Shown here: piece by piece, positions 63,671 to 64,000 of the stretch
Layout of the letters: each line of letters begins with the position of its first letter
Position numbering within the stretch: position 1 is the stretch's first letter
Assembly (NCBI RefSeq): GCF_002095535.1
Contig: NZ_MLJI01000001.1
Span: 3,730,412-3,794,411, forward strand
Direction: 5' to 3'
From: Pantoea cypripedii
GTDB taxonomy: Bacteria > Pseudomonadota > Gammaproteobacteria > Enterobacterales > Enterobacteriaceae
DNA: 64,000 bases
The notes under the pieces: generated by a model
The model's database searches: none
The model's input: only the letters and a program-made list of their open reading frames with translations
Told to the model about the DNA's origin: nothing
Program-made: the position numbers and the translations under genes

Positions 63671-63724
63671 GCGCGATAAATCGCGCCGCAACAGGGATGT
63701 GCGATCTGTAGCGGCGCAATTTAT
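63671..63724. repeat. REP-like pair (inverted), diverged
   Basis: GCGCGATAAATCGCGCCGC, then AAC at 63671-63692 and GTAGCGGCGCAATTTAT from 63708. Lies between the convergent adhesin and transporter genes. Confidence 0.8.
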
Positions 63725-63731
63725 GAAATGA

Positions 63732-64000
63732 TCAGGCATTCACGGTGGTCGCGCGGTGCCGCGTTCGATACTGCTTCACCATGCGGCCAATCAGCAGCGT
63801 ACCAATCAAGCCGCATACCGCCGCGAATGACAGCCAAACGCCGGGCATCGCTTTGTCGCCGGTCGCGTGAATTAGATAACTGGACACCGCCGGAGTGAAG
63901 CCGCCAAATAACGCCGTCGCCAGGCTGTAAGCCAGCGAGAAGCCTGAAGCACGCACTTCGGCAGGCATAATTTCGGCCAGATACACCACCATCGCGCCGT
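63732..64000 (-). CDS. MHS-type MFS symporter, C-terminal part (cut by window edge)
   Basis: The last 89 residues or so of a metabolite:H+ symporter, ending [56 protein letters not shown] and [14 protein letters not shown] strongly resemble the end of the tricarballylate/citrate symporters TcuC/CitA (compare MPVEVRTVGFSLAFSLATAIF, remembered). The start is outside the window. Without it citrate, tricarballylate or a related acid cannot be distinguished. Confidence 0.8.
   Translation of the reverse strand, partial: GAMVVYLAEIMPAEVRASGFSLAYSLATALFGGFTPAVSSYLIHATGDKAMPGVWLSFAAVCGLIGTLLIGRMVKQYRTRHRATTVNA

Overview
The window reads as a chromosome segment of an enterobacterium of the Erwiniaceae (Pantoea/Erwinia-like). 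The main evidence is the conserved order prfC-osmY-ytjA-yjjU-yjjV-deoC-deoA-deoB-deoD, together with yjiGH, ftnA, prlF-yhaV and ylaC, at fairly high GC. Bases 1 to about 13,375 are different: AT-rich, sparse in genes and full of decayed insertion sequences. This part ends at a tRNA-Phe gene beside a tyrosine integrase, so it is the end of a genomic island in the phe tRNA site.

Island (1-13,375): the start of an acyltransferase-3 gene at the left edge, a cupin protein, wreckage of IS3-, IS1- and IS2-type elements, a TetR regulator with its MFS efflux pump, an orphan LuxR-type regulator, a short-chain dehydrogenase, a small membrane protein, a MobH/TraI_2-type relaxase whose metal-binding motif looks lost, and the integrase. 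No type IV secretion genes are visible, so the element is decayed or continues past the left edge.

Core, 13.6-27.8 kb: a four-gene siaABCD-type switch (PP2C phosphatase, kinase, phospho-acceptor, diguanylate cyclase) with an RcsAB-like palindrome in front; a second PBP2 gene; the deo nucleoside-catabolism operon with two CRP sites and a DeoR operator; yjjV/yjjU, ytjA, osmY and prfC.

28.0-32.7 kb is the most unusual part. Three adjacent, co-oriented genes encode paralogous proteins of 500-527 aa. Each is a disordered basic head, six degenerate units of about 70 aa that look like small helical (possibly helix-turn-helix) domains, and a short acidic tail with a shared motif. I recognise no family.

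32.7-57.9 kb: an M20D amidohydrolase with yjiG/yjiH, ftnA, the PrlF-YhaV toxin-antitoxin pair with a duplicated 14-bp operator candidate, a PAS-GGDEF-EAL gene split by a frameshift, an iron-type ABC importer, an OlsF-like ornithine-lipid acyltransferase, the Anbu protease cluster (ATP-grasp, alpha-E, transglutaminase, Anbu), a secreted cupin, ylaC, a MocR-type regulator and two tandem MHYT-GGDEF-EAL membrane proteins. 58.4-63.7 kb holds a Csu-type chaperone-usher pilus operon; the right edge cuts an MHS-type transporter resembling the tricarballylate/citrate symporter.

Two themes link the genes. Four loci make or break cyclic-di-GMP, and one pair lies beside an adhesive pilus operon. A REP-like palindrome (GTAGCGGCGCGATTTATC...) recurs at six core loci and is absent from the island; at two loci it supplies the stop codon of the adjoining gene.
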